Source of the DNA: Zygotorulaspora mrakii
Lineage: Eukaryota; Ascomycota; Saccharomycetes; Saccharomycetales; Saccharomycetaceae
Direction of reading: 5' to 3'
NCBI RefSeq assembly: GCF_013402915.1
Contig: NC_050725.1
Location: 620,001 to 684,000 of the forward strand
Length of the DNA stretch: 64,000 nt
A program made the position numbers and the translations under genes. The notes under the pieces were generated by a model. It searched no databases. It worked only from the letters and a program-made list of their open reading frames with translations, and had not been told where the DNA came from. Below are positions 8,626-18,776 of the stretch, one piece after another (positions within the stretch are counted from its first letter, which is position 1; each line of letters opens with the position of its first letter).

Positions 8626-10242
8626 TTACTCTTGTTTTCTTACACCGCTAACAATGTCGTCTACTCTCAAGAGTAGGCAAGCACTTTCAATTGCTGTTTT
8701 AATGCTTTGCTGTTTTATGACTTCTGGTTCCCAAATGCCATATTCCTCCATATCAACAGGCTTACCTAAGTCGCCATCAATACCGAAGGAGTAATGTCCT
8801 TGGGCGTGCTTTGCTCTCAATTGAGAAAGCACTCTTATTGGATTTCCACCAGCATTCTGTATAAGCGTACGGGGAATACATTCCATAGAATCTGCGATGG
8901 CTTGATAGGGCCACTGTTGAACACCTTCTAAATGTTTAGCACGCTCGGCAAGTTTCACAGAAATTGCCATTTCCGTAGCACCTCCACCTGGTGATAAAGA
9001 TGGAGATAGCATTACGTTACGAGCGACTGCCATAGCATCTTGTAAATTACGCTCGATTTCGTTCAAAATATCCTTGGATCCACCGCGAAGCATAATAGTG
9101 CAAGCTTTTGGATCCTGACACTCATCTAGGAAGGTAAAATATTCATCACCAATCAGTTCAGTCTTGAACAATCCACATTGTGTCCCCACATCGCTTTCCT
9201 TTAAATCTTCAACTCTATTAACGATTGTAGCTCCTGTGACACGTGCAATTCTGTTATTATCGGATTTCTTGACCCTTCTCAATACACTGCAACCTCCCTT
9301 TAGTAGAAAGTGTTGTGCTAGATCAGAGACACCCTTTTCAGTGATGACAACATTTGGTTTAACGGCTAAAATCTGTTCACACATGTACTGGACTTGTTCT
9401 TCTTCAATCTGTAATATTCTATTCCAATCTTCCTCTTTAGAAATTTCTATATTGGTCTGAGATTCCCCCTTCTTATATTCTAATGGGCAATCCAACAAGA
9501 CAACTCTAGGGTTTTGAATCATACGTGACATCTTAGGATGAACAACATCTTTGTTTAGCAGAACACCTTTCAAAACTCTGGAATCCAAAACGTCTCCACC
9601 AGGAATCTTCTCTACGCGAACATATCTCTTGGTGTCAATTTCAAAAGCAGGCTCTCCTTCGGAAACGTCACCTAAACTAATACGAACGGTTTTGACAGCG
9701 TTGAGGGCCAAATCGCACATCTTTTCAGACCAATGATTAACATATTTGGTACCGATAGCCGCTTTTATCAACTTCTTCATAGCCGAATCATTCTCGACAT
9801 CCACCGGTCTGCTGACCTGTTTGATCACTTCTAGAGCATCCGAAAGAGCTGTTTTCAAAGCTTGAATGATAATTACAGGGTGTATATTCTTCTCAATCAG
9901 GTAAGGAGCACAGTGTGCTAATATATCGCCGGCTAGAATGATAACAGTTGTCGTACCGTCACCTACCTCTTCATCCTGAGTACGGGATAGCTCCAACATT
10001 GATTTGGCTGCAGGATGGGCAACATCTATCTCACGCAATATAGCATGTCCATCGTTGGTCAGTACCAATCCTCCCATAGGATCCAGAAGCATCTTTAACA
10101 TGGCCTTAGGACCCAAACATGTGCGAATAACATCAGAAACGGCTTTAGCTGCAGTGATGTTGGAAATCTGCGCCTGCCTTCCAGTAGTTCTCTCTTGCGA
10201 CGTGTTCATAAACACAACGGGGGCTTGTCCTGGTGCTTGCAT
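8626..10242 (-). CDS. CCT3: TRiC/CCT chaperonin subunit gamma
   Basis: This 538-residue group II chaperonin subunit matches S. cerevisiae Cct3 (about 534 aa). CCT is the cytosolic eight-subunit ring that folds actin, tubulin and other proteins using ATP. Visible motifs are L-G-P-K-A-M-L-K-M-L near residue 43, T-N-D-G-H-A-I-L-R-E, the nucleotide-binding G-D-G-T-T-T-V near residue 93, and the C-terminal S-P-G-G-G-A-T-E region. The ATG at 10240-10242 gives the normal amino end. It converges with the MadBub gene, with 121 bases between the stops, and is followed by TPH3 upstream on the same strand, as at YJL014W-YJL016W. Confidence 0.97.
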   Translation of the reverse strand: MQAPGQAPVVFMNTSQERTTGRQAQISNITAAKAVSDVIRTCLGPKAMLKMLLDPMGGLVLTNDGHAILREIDVAHPAAKSMLELSRTQDEEVGDGTTTVIILAGDILAHCAPYLIEKNIHPVIIIQALKTALSDALEVIKQVSRPVDVENDSAMKKLIKAAIGTKYVNHWSEKMCDLALNAVKTVRISLGDVSEGEPAFEIDTKRYVRVEKIPGGDVLDSRVLKGVLLNKDVVHPKMSRMIQNPRVVLLDCPLEYKKGESQTNIEISKEEDWNRILQIEEEQVQYMCEQILAVKPNVVITEKGVSDLAQHFLLKGGCSVLRRVKKSDNNRIARVTGATIVNRVEDLKESDVGTQCGLFKTELIGDEYFTFLDECQDPKACTIMLRGGSKDILNEIERNLQDAMAVARNVMLSPSLSPGGGATEMAISVKLAERAKHLEGVQQWPYQAIADSMECIPRTLIQNAGGNPIRVLSQLRAKHAQGHYSFGIDGDLGKPVDMEEYGIWEPEVIKQQSIKTAIESACLLLRVDDIVSGVRKQE

Positions 10243-10475
10243 GGTATCTATTCAATCAATGACGGACCAACACTCTTCACCCTTCTTGTATTATTAAACA
10301 GGTGGCGATCACCATCATTTTTCAATTTTTCATCTCTTATTCTTCGCTGAGCTTTTGCCCTCACACTTGTCGTTGCTTGTGATGCGTATAAGCAAAATAT
10401 GAAGAATTTAGGTAGTTGAGTATTCATCTAAGTCAAAATTTGAATATATTAATAAGAGGACGTGATATACTTCTA

Positions 10476-12101
10476 TTATACAATTGGCGAACTATTTGTG
10501 GTAACAGATTCAGACTTCATTTGGTCAAGAGAGCAGCGCTCACTGTTTTGCCGACGCACATCCGCAAGAGTTCTGTACGTCAGATTGTCAGATCTTGTAT
10601 GGTTTTCCAACATCCTTTTCGCAAGACTATCAGATAACCAATTCAATGCAACAGCTGAACTCTCACTTGGGGTTGTACATTCTATGTTAGTCTCTGGATG
10701 CAAAAGTACCTGTAACTCCTCGGCGGCAAAATAGTCTATGCTGGGTAGTTTTGGTTGACCAAACATTAGCGAGTCTGGATCAGTTCTATCCGTTTTGAAA
10801 CGCTTTGGACGACCGTACTTCCTGACGCAATCCATCATGGGAATGGCAAACCGAATCATCGTTTGAAGATGAATGACACCGTTGTGTGATATGGGTCTGA
10901 TGAGCAAGCCTTTAGAGCTGATAGTGCAGTTATCCAAATCTTTGTGAGTGGAGTAAACGGAATCTACACTTATTTGAGAAGAAGTTCTCTGATGCCTTTT
11001 TGATGGCGAGAACATCCTGAGCTGTGGTGAGCGAGCCGAGCTTCTTACTGGACTTTGATTAGGACTCGTGGAACTGTTGATGGAGCTCGAAGAGCTGGAT
11101 CTCGTTCTATTCTCCCCTTTAGAAAAAAAGGACATATTAGAGATCGATGATGACCTATGCTTGCGTGAGTAGCCTTCTGACGGAAATGATACATCGCCAA
11201 TGACCTTCAGTGTATTTATGCTCTTCAGAAAATCCAAAGCAGACGACTTTGTGGCGTAGGAATTCTCCTTTTGACAATCTTTGTAGAAAAAGATATCCTG
11301 AACGTAAGCACAATCTGGAATAAAACACAACAAATTTCTTGATGATTTCGACTTTTCATTTTTATAGAATTTTATTTGACAATGGCCACTCCTATTATCA
11401 TTCGAGGTGGAATTTTTTGAGACTTTATCAATATGGCACCAGACTTTGACCCAGCCTTCACCCTCCAAATAAATCTCACACCAATCTTTAAAATTAAAAG
11501 AGGAATCCAATATCACATGCATGTCTGACATTTTTAATCCGTAGCTAGAAATAATCGCCCCAGATAAAGACTTATAAATGCTGTAATGTTCAAAAATAGA
11601 TAACAAACAGAGTTTCTCCAGTACTTTTACCCAATCCCGACTAGTACACGCCAAAGACAGAGCACCGTCATTTACACTCAATGTTTGGCCCTCCGTCTGG
11701 ACTACAGATGTACCAATGCTATCAAACTCATCTACGAGACCAACCCTGTACATTCCAAAATCGTTGCCTTCTATGATCAATTCAGCGCCTACCAATATTA
11801 ACCTTTCCACAACGACATATGTTTCCAAGGTTTCCTTGGAGGAAACATGCCACACTACATCAGAAGCAGCATTGAAATTCCATTCGTAGTATCTTTTGTT
11901 AGATTGGGCCTGCAGAAGCACCATCAACGGATTTGTTACGGTTAACGTATCTTCTGGAATGCTGTTTACGACGTAAGAAGGCATTAATGACTCTGAAGTC
12001 GCATCCAAGCTCAGAAAATCATTCACCGATTCTTTTTGCCTGAATATCGGTATTTGATGTGGAGAAGAAACCGAGGTCCTTATAGTACTAAGTATACCCA
12101 T
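10476..12101 (-). CDS. TPH3: PH-domain protein, likely TPH3
   Basis: A 541-residue protein whose family I assign mainly by position: it lies between CCT3 and MPS3, where S. cerevisiae has YJL016W (TPH3, tandem pleckstrin-homology domains). The N-terminal half looks like a folded PH-type module, with alternating strands and the signature W-C-E-I-Y-L-E-G-E-G-W-V-K-V-W-C-H in the second module (about 205-225). A long serine-rich, basic, probably disordered linker covers about residues 310-385. The conserved-looking tail contains I-R-F-A-I-P-M-M-D-C-V-R-K-Y-G-R-P-K-R-F-K. The function is poorly known even in S. cerevisiae; lipid or membrane binding is the family expectation. Confidence 0.75.
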   Translation of the reverse strand: MGILSTIRTSVSSPHQIPIFRQKESVNDFLSLDATSESLMPSYVVNSIPEDTLTVTNPLMVLLQAQSNKRYYEWNFNAASDVVWHVSSKETLETYVVVERLILVGAELIIEGNDFGMYRVGLVDEFDSIGTSVVQTEGQTLSVNDGALSLACTSRDWVKVLEKLCLLSIFEHYSIYKSLSGAIISSYGLKMSDMHVILDSSFNFKDWCEIYLEGEGWVKVWCHIDKVSKNSTSNDNRSGHCQIKFYKNEKSKSSRNLLCFIPDCAYVQDIFFYKDCQKENSYATKSSALDFLKSINTLKVIGDVSFPSEGYSRKHRSSSISNMSFFSKGENRTRSSSSSSINSSTSPNQSPVRSSARSPQLRMFSPSKRHQRTSSQISVDSVYSTHKDLDNCTISSKGLLIRPISHNGVIHLQTMIRFAIPMMDCVRKYGRPKRFKTDRTDPDSLMFGQPKLPSIDYFAAEELQVLLHPETNIECTTPSESSAVALNWLSDSLAKRMLENHTRSDNLTYRTLADVRRQNSERCSLDQMKSESVTTNSSPIV

Positions 12102-12903
12102 TTGCGTTGTAATATTACGAACTTTTGATTGTGATTATGATGCCGTTCCTCCAGCAAAATATGAAGTGTAAGAGAAAACACGAATCAATGTAAATGCTTT
12201 TTATAGGTTATCGTTACCAATTATTTCAAATCTTACCTATGGTCGTTTACACTTTGAGCTTTTAAAATAGCAAAATCGTAATGGCCTGTCTATTTTGAAG
12301 AAACTCTATTTAGTCAACACCTGCAGCAAATTCTCCTGTCTCCAACGAACGCAAAGTTATCCAACTAGCACAAACTCAAACTATAGACGTATAGCAAGTA
12401 ATTCATCCTCGTATCAGTACCCTATTTATTTGAATTTTTTAGAATTACAAATAGCTACCACTTGCATTAACGAAATCATTTTTAGAGAAACCGAGCGAAA
12501 TTGAAATATTATTCATCCTTAGAAAGATTTAATTCATGAGGTAATTTCAGTATTTCCCTAAGAGGAGACGATGAAGCGCGTTCTTGTTCACCGTTGCCGG
12601 CCCGTTATGAACATGTTCTGTATGGTTGTGGTAGTAGTAAAGTGCAACGGTGAGTTCGACAAGCGATTTAGGATAATTTGGACCCAAAACGGATAGGAAC
12701 GGATAAGGTCATTTCTAAGCCACCCACCACACCTTGAAGTCCGATCAGTGCAAATTTTGCGACCTTTGTCGTAATTGTATAATGCTCATATGTGCGCAAA
12801 TGATAAAGGAACATTCTTCGTCTGCTGTGACTGTAAAGAGAACGACCTGATTTGAAAACCGTAGATAGCCATACGCATACGCACCTATACGGTGGCTGCT
12901 GAA
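12102..12903. other. Intergenic region between TPH3 and MPS3
   Basis: About 800 bases, upstream of TPH3 and downstream of MPS3. It contains only short frames with no recognisable protein (for example 12295-12504 plus and 12668-12907 minus). It should hold the TPH3 promoter; no specific site stood out. Confidence 0.6.
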
Positions 12904-14991
12904 TCAAGGGATCAACTCATCTTGACCGAAGGCAGGTACATTGCATCTGCTTTTGTGAGGTTGATTTACGTCATCAGACCCTTGAACAGTTTCCTTCATA
13001 TCATCAATATCATTAGTAATGGAAGAGCTGGCATATTCCGGTGTACCGGAACACCTCAATTGAAAGGAGTTAGATTCCATTATTGACAGATCTTCTTGTG
13101 TTACAGCGTTAACCGTGAATTTTTTCAATGATGTATATCTCTTATTACCATAATTTTGGTCAACTGCGAACACAACAGCACGAACTCGTGTCTTCAGTTG
13201 AATGAACCATGATGGTAGCGGTAGAACTTGTCGTATCTTAGTGTCGGTTAGACTATACGGATACTGTCCTATCCTGATAAATTGGCTATCAAGACTTAGT
13301 TTCTGGCCTTGATTGAATTTTTGGGCTAATGCTATGATTTTGCGTGCATCAACGTTGCCATTCGTTTTTGCGATCTTCACATATACCGATATGAGTTTCG
13401 GTGCGGAGTTCATAGCATGTAGATTATTATTGAAACGACCATGCATGTAGGATAGACGTGTTAAATATATAGCTTCTTGGAAGCGTATTGCCCATGAACA
13501 CTTTTGAGGTTCACCACATTGCCAATAAGTTGAAGGTCCATATTTGGAATCCTGCAAGAGTTCAATTGGACTTACTCCTGTACCTTGATTCCAGGTTTTT
13601 GAGGTCAAATGATTTAACAGTTTTGTCCCCTGTGCGAACGTGGCAAAATCCAGGTTGTCTTCCCACTGGTGCTCGTTGGTATTGTAGATTTGATTAATTA
13701 ACTTTTTCAAGAGTATACTGGAATACTGTCTTGGGATGACATTCTGCTCGCTATACTCTTTAGGCCTCTCCTTCTGCCATTGATCCAATCTGGAGGCCAT
13801 TTCCTGCCATATTTCTTGTTTACTGATTTGCAAATTCCTATTGAGTTCTCTTATGAAATAATCTTTATCAATATATTGAAACTGATCAGCTAAAATTTCT
13901 TTAACGTACAGATTCAAATCATACTGCAATGTGGAATTATCGGGACGCGCGTTAGAGTGCTGCATCAAACTTGCTATTAGATTTTGTAGATAGTCATTCA
14001 TCTCTGGTATCACTAACATCGTTGAACTATTATTCATTATCACAGGAATTTCCTGCGGCAGGTGCGATTCTAATTCCTTTGCTAGTTCGGCCTGCCATTC
14101 TGTAATGTTATCCATTGTAAAAATGGAACTGGATTTTCGTTCCCACTTAGATAAGGATAAGGAGAGCTGATTGACTTTATTGGTGAGCGACTCCAATTGA
14201 TTTTTTAAACTGGCAACATTGGATGGCAAAAGCTCTCTGATTTTTTTCTCAAATTGGTTGATTATGACTTTTATAGTTTTTTCCAGATCTGATCTTGATT
14301 TCTGATCCCGATGATCTATTTCACTATAAAGATGGTTGATCTGCTTTTGCAAGGCAGGCATAGTAGACGCGCTTCTCACAGATGATTGACCTGAAGTTGA
14401 CGGCATAACTGCATTGAAGAGCGGCCCTATACATAGTAGCCCCAAAAAAAAAAGTGCGATCAATATCATCCTTTTCGAACTGCTACTCCACTCTTCTTCA
14501 TCATTGCCATCATCACGATAATCATCGTAATATTCTGAATCTTCATCAGTCGCCACAATGCTTTCCCCATCCTTCTCCCTGTCCTCATCTTCCTCATCAT
14601 CTTCATAAAAACTTTTGTCAGCCTCACTGGAGTAGTCCTGATCTAGTGTGCTGTTATCATCAAGCCACGCGTCCCCATGTACATCCTTGTCCACTACATT
14701 CTGTGTACCCAAGCTCTCGCCAAGTTCTGCGTCATTCAAAATCGATCGCTTGAATTTTTTGTAGTAACTATTATTTTCATCGTCATCACCATCCTCTATC
14801 ATACCCATCTCAAAGTCTTCCATGTTGTCAGCAGCGCTGCCAGCCGCCATTGAATTCGCTCTGCTCATCTTCTCCATCAGCAAATCGGCATATGCAGTCT
14901 TCAAGCTTTTGTTATAAACTGCCTTTTCATAGCCATGGTATTGATGAGGGCTTTGAGAGCTCATATTGTCTGAGATGTCCTTTGCATCCAT
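12904..14991 (-). CDS. MPS3: SUN-domain nuclear envelope and spindle-pole half-bridge protein
   Basis: Mps3 spans the inner nuclear membrane, builds the half-bridge for spindle pole duplication and tethers telomeres. The 695-residue product (S. cerevisiae about 682) has a short conserved N-terminus with Y-N-K-S-L-K-T-A-Y-A-D-L-L near residue 26. A long acidic nucleoplasmic region follows, then one transmembrane helix at about 175-196. A coiled-coil region in the nuclear-envelope lumen (about 205-285) leads to a C-terminal SUN domain from about residue 430, with Y-W-Q-C-G-E-P-Q-K-C-S-W-A-I and F-T-V-N-A. It is divergent from MRPS35 with 459 bases between the starts. The position matches YJL019W. 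Confidence 0.92.
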   Translation of the reverse strand: MDAKDISDNMSSQSPHQYHGYEKAVYNKSLKTAYADLLMEKMSRANSMAAGSAADNMEDFEMGMIEDGDDDENNSYYKKFKRSILNDAELGESLGTQNVVDKDVHGDAWLDDNSTLDQDYSSEADKSFYEDDEEDEDREKDGESIVATDEDSEYYDDYRDDGNDEEEWSSSSKRMILIALFFLGLLCIGPLFNAVMPSTSGQSSVRSASTMPALQKQINHLYSEIDHRDQKSRSDLEKTIKVIINQFEKKIRELLPSNVASLKNQLESLTNKVNQLSLSLSKWERKSSSIFTMDNITEWQAELAKELESHLPQEIPVIMNNSSTMLVIPEMNDYLQNLIASLMQHSNARPDNSTLQYDLNLYVKEILADQFQYIDKDYFIRELNRNLQISKQEIWQEMASRLDQWQKERPKEYSEQNVIPRQYSSILLKKLINQIYNTNEHQWEDNLDFATFAQGTKLLNHLTSKTWNQGTGVSPIELLQDSKYGPSTYWQCGEPQKCSWAIRFQEAIYLTRLSYMHGRFNNNLHAMNSAPKLISVYVKIAKTNGNVDARKIIALAQKFNQGQKLSLDSQFIRIGQYPYSLTDTKIRQVLPLPSWFIQLKTRVRAVVFAVDQNYGNKRYTSLKKFTVNAVTQEDLSIMESNSFQLRCSGTPEYASSSITNDIDDMKETVQGSDDVNQPHKSRCNVPAFGQDELIP

Positions 14992-15450
14992 CTGAACAGT
15001 TGCTTGATCTTTTTAGAGGCAGAGGGCTCTTCTATCAATGTTTCGTGTTGCGCGTTTTAGCGCTGTTAACACACTAAAGAGCTGCAAAAACTAGGTGGAA
15101 AATGCTGAAAAAATCCACCAAAAATACTTGTGGTACTACCTAAGAGTAATTAAGCTGTTTTGAACGGTTCACGGACTCAGAGTAGGCTTCACCTGCTTCA
15201 CAATCACTAGTTTTTACCCAGGATATCGTTATAGTTCCCTTTTTTGTCCGAATTTGTGTGTTGTTTTGAAGTTTTTGGTTCTTCGGACATAAAAATGATC
15301 GCTGAAAAAAAAGATGAAAATTGAAAAGTCGACGAATAAGAGAGCGAAAGAAGCTTTCACAATAACGTCTTTCCAATTAGGATTGTTGAAAAAGATCGGC
15401 CTTTCAATTGCAGATTTATCAAGGTTTGGTTTGGGAGGGATTGAGTATAC

Positions 15451-16699
15451 ATGTTTCCACTACAAAGCTGCATATCGTCTGGGGCTTCCCGGTCGATCGT
15501 GATTCATCAGCAGGTGAGGCATATATCCAGGAGAAAGATTGCGTACCCTTCATATCCATTCAAGAGACTGGGCAGACAGCATCCAAAAAAGCACGATACC
15601 AATTTGAAATCTGCTATGAGACAATTCTTGGGTCCAAAGAACTATAAAGGCGAGTACATCATGAACAAATATTTTGAAGTGCCAAATAACCACGAACCAA
15701 AGTATATAAAACCTGACTTGGAGAGAGGTCAAAGTTTAACCCATCCAATAACTGGAGAGCCTGTAGTGCAAAACTATGATGGTTCGTTTGGACCGGCACC
15801 GGAGAATAGACGTCTACAAAATGTGCCGGAAAAAAGAAAATTGCAACCTTTCCCTGGGAATCCTCACTGTCGCACAAACTTTATTATTGATGGTGATTTA
15901 AGGCTGAAAATATATAACGATATCCAGATTGAGGGCTTGTCAACGCAAAGCATCTCACAAAAATACGGCTTAAAGGTCACGAGAATTGAAGCCATTGTAA
16001 AGTTGATGGAAATTGAACAAAAATGGGAGAAAAGTGTATGTATTTTCGCAGTAGCATGGCAGAAAGAATACATCAGTTTGAGGGAGAGATTCTAGCATAT
16101 GATGAGAAACTTTTACAAAATATTTTTCGATTAGTCTTGAAGACAATTTACATGGTTAAAAATTTTAGCTCTGATATTCGAATCTCTAAACTTGAATGAC
16201 TGTTTTTCTTTTTCTATTGAAGTTTTTTTACTAACATTACTTAATTGTTGAACAGAATCGTATGAACAAGGATTTGGAACGTATGTCATCCACACTCTAT
16301 AAGATGTTCCCAACGTTTGATTCCGATTCGTTTAGAGCAAGAGAGAATTTAAGTGAAATTCCTGTCCCACAAAAGGCATTATCATCTCGTTTCTTGACAA
16401 TAGCGGAATCTGAACCCTTTGGGCCCATTGATGCTGCCAAAATCTTGGACTTAGAACCTGCTGCCACTACTTTAGAGAAATTATCCGCTGTTGGTGAACA
16501 CTCGTTGGGACATACTGCGAGGAAAGCTGAAAATGTTAAAGTAATATATGGCGAGGTTCGTTCTGGTGAAAAAGCCATGTTCAAATTTACAAACACAAGA
16601 GTAGGACAAACAGGATTTAGATATGGTAGCGGTAATCGCGATTCGAAGAAAGATCGTAAAATTGGTTTCAATGAGCTCGGTAAAATGATATACATATGA
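15451..16699 (+). CDS. MRPS35: Mitochondrial small ribosomal subunit protein, spliced (exons 15451-16035 and 16256-16699)
   Basis: The gene is read across one intron. Exon 1 gives 195 residues ending E-K-W-E-K-S... as Q-K-W-E-K-S, and exon 2 continues in phase 0 with N-R-M-N-K-D-L-E-R. The joined product is 342 aa, close to S. cerevisiae Mrps35 (about 345). The N-terminus is basic and Ser/Arg-rich with no acidic residue in the first 45, typical of a mitochondrial import signal. Conserved stretches include [17 protein letters not shown] in exon 1, and [17 protein letters not shown] and the C-terminal K-K-D-R-K-I-G-F in exon 2. The product is a structural protein of the mitoribosome small subunit. 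Without splicing the frame would end at 16095 with an unrelated 19-residue tail. It sits before TRS65 and CLC1, as YGR165W-YGR167W. Confidence 0.9.
16036..16255 (+). other. Spliceosomal intron in MRPS35 (220 bases)
   Basis: The 5' splice site is GTATGT at 16036-16041, the branch site is a perfect TACTAAC at 16229-16235, and the 3' site is AACAG ending at 16255, 20 bases after the branch motif. A pyrimidine-rich tract lies just before the branch site. Removal joins two frames that together encode one full-length family member. S. cerevisiae MRPS35 is, to my knowledge, intronless. Confidence 0.92.
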
Positions 16700-16911
16700 C
16701 TTAAAGCACTTGAATAATTATAATTGTCCCCTGTATATAAATAGCATTCACCAATAAATTCATTCGGGTGCTGCATATAAATTTTTAAGATCAATAATCT
16801 GCGCAATATTCACCAGTCATTTTTTTAGTTTACGTAAATATTTCAGTTATTACTTTAATTCGGCGCCTCAGTGAAAAATGGCTTAGAAGAGGAAGGTTGG
16901 CAAAAGAAGAC

Positions 16912-18393
16912 ATGCAGTGTTATATACCATTAGAAAGGTCTATATCCATTCGAGATATTCCTGCCCTAAGGGCTTCGCACCAGTCGAGACAGTTTGTCAT
17001 TTTTGATGAAGAACTTCAATTGGTACTGCACTCTGAAAATGAGGCAGAGGCAATTCCATACAAGTGCTCTATTTGGATCAATGATGCTAAAGTACATGAA
17101 TCTCAAGGTACTGATGCATTCGAGAAGTTTGATAAGGAATCTTGTACTTGGAAGCTGAAATCTAATATTTGTTCGCAAGGTATATTTAGGTCAAGTGTTG
17201 TCATGAATAATGGGTATAATAACCATATTAAAGTTTGCATTCAATACGTTGAAAAGGCTCCGACACAGTTGAACGCAGATTCAAACCACATACTCATAAA
17301 CGAAAGCAATGAGGAATACGAGGACTTTCTACCTAGCTTTGAACCACTTCCAGCTAAGCCTCTCCCTATACTACATCAGACTGCCGCGAGCGAAGATACG
17401 AGTACATCAGACAGCGTTTCTAACATGAAAGCAATAACACTGAAGTATCCCATATACTCAATGTTGAACATGAGATTAAGGAATGTATTGCAAAAATTTG
17501 CGAGCTGCATAATTTCTTCTCTAGATTTTCAGACATCAAAAGGATCACTTAAGTTTGCTGAGAAATTTTTGAATTCAGATAAGAAAAGTCAAAGCTTTCG
17601 CATCCATTTCGATGAGGTGAAGTATGAACTGGTTGACAGAGACTCCCATATACAGTTAGACCCAATTTGCCCTTTCACTATCCCATTTATAGCAGATTCA
17701 CATGATGGGTACAGCATTAGCTATAAATTACCACTCCCTGGTGGCAATAATAATATAGCAACAAACCGTGCCAAAATCACCCTGCGATATAAAGTTGTGA
17801 GTACAGCTCCGCAACTGAGCTTCTCAATTCCCGTTTTAACATCCTGGGACACCGATGTTACATTAAAAAGACCAATGAGCAACTCATTGGTTTCACAAGC
17901 ATCCTCGAACATATCAACGCCACGGCTTTACGGAGTATCCCCTCGAGTTGACCTCATGGGATCAGCAAGCTCGCTGGTCAATAGCAAGCTTAACAATGTC
18001 AAATTCAAGTTCACCAATAATAAAATAACTGCAATCAAGGGTGTAAAATTCACTTTAACTCTGCAAATTATCAATTCATCTTCAGCTCCCTTAGATTTAG
18101 TTGTCTATTACAATAACAAATTATCCCCACCTAATCAGCAGTTTGCATCCATGCCACTGGAAAAACAGTACCAATTATATAAGAAATACTATAAGATTAC
18201 AGAGGGAATAATATTACTGTCAAATGATTTCAAGGTGCCCATAGTGGATACCAACGAAACCTACTCTATTGACCTAAGCTTTGTCGGGATAATGTCTGGC
18301 TATTATGCAACATTACCAGGCCTTAAAATGGTCGATCTTCAGACCAACGAATTAATAGAGATAGGGATGGGTGCCTCAGTTCTAATCAGATGA
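16912..18393 (+). CDS. TRS65: TRAPPII complex subunit Trs65 (Kre11)
   Basis: The 493-residue product is somewhat shorter than S. cerevisiae Trs65 (about 560), mainly in disordered linkers. Trs65 helps TRAPPII act as a GEF-complex on late Golgi membranes and affects cell-wall beta-glucan. Recognisable blocks are the start M-Q-C-Y-I-P-L, S-S-V-V-M-N-N-G-Y-N-N, S-S-L-D-F-Q-T-S-K, the motif V-N-S-K-L-N-N-V-K-F-K-F, and the C-terminal I-M-S-G-Y-Y-x-T-L with a final A-S-V-L-I-R. The first ATG is at 16912; the frame extends only five codons further to a TTG. It lies between MRPS35 and CLC1, as in the YGR166W neighbourhood. Confidence 0.9.
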   Translation: MQCYIPLERSISIRDIPALRASHQSRQFVIFDEELQLVLHSENEAEAIPYKCSIWINDAKVHESQGTDAFEKFDKESCTWKLKSNICSQGIFRSSVVMNNGYNNHIKVCIQYVEKAPTQLNADSNHILINESNEEYEDFLPSFEPLPAKPLPILHQTAASEDTSTSDSVSNMKAITLKYPIYSMLNMRLRNVLQKFASCIISSLDFQTSKGSLKFAEKFLNSDKKSQSFRIHFDEVKYELVDRDSHIQLDPICPFTIPFIADSHDGYSISYKLPLPGGNNNIATNRAKITLRYKVVSTAPQLSFSIPVLTSWDTDVTLKRPMSNSLVSQASSNISTPRLYGVSPRVDLMGSASSLVNSKLNNVKFKFTNNKITAIKGVKFTLTLQIINSSSAPLDLVVYYNNKLSPPNQQFASMPLEKQYQLYKKYYKITEGIILLSNDFKVPIVDTNETYSIDLSFVGIMSGYYATLPGLKMVDLQTNELIEIGMGASVLIR

Positions 18394-18776
18394 TCACTTC
18401 TGCATACAGCATTTTCAATAAGACTATCGAAATGCAAGCGCAACAAGTTTACTCAGTGTGCATACTTGAAGTTATCTCCACCGTCATTCCTCATCCTCAA
18501 AAAACTGATAGCAGAAATACAATGGCGCATCTGACAATAGTTATTATTTCATATCTTGTACTCATCATATTCATAGCATTGTATACTATGCTCTCTTACC
18601 CACATCGCAATAGACGAATTTCGTGATTTTTCAGTCGTTGTTTAGAAAGGGGGCTTACCTGTGTCGCTGAGATATCAACTATATTAACCGTAAAGTCAAT
18701 TAAGTGGCCCACTGAGCTCAATTCCCCATCACAATTCTGATAACTGCTCATATATCTCAATATAAGAAGCTAAAAC
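18394..18776. other. Interval between TRS65 and CLC1 with a possible micro-ORF
   Basis: 383 bases. A plus-strand frame starts at 18390, overlaps the TRS65 stop by four bases (ATGA) and ends at 18626. An internal ATG at 18522 would give a 34-residue peptide with one strongly hydrophobic helix and a basic tail (P-H-R-N-R-R). I do not recognise it, and it may be chance. No upstream CLC1 exon was found here. Confidence 0.3.

Noticed and set aside
12295..12907. Short frames between TPH3 and MPS3
   Set aside because: No motif and low-complexity composition; the frame ending at 12668 also overlaps the MPS3 tail.
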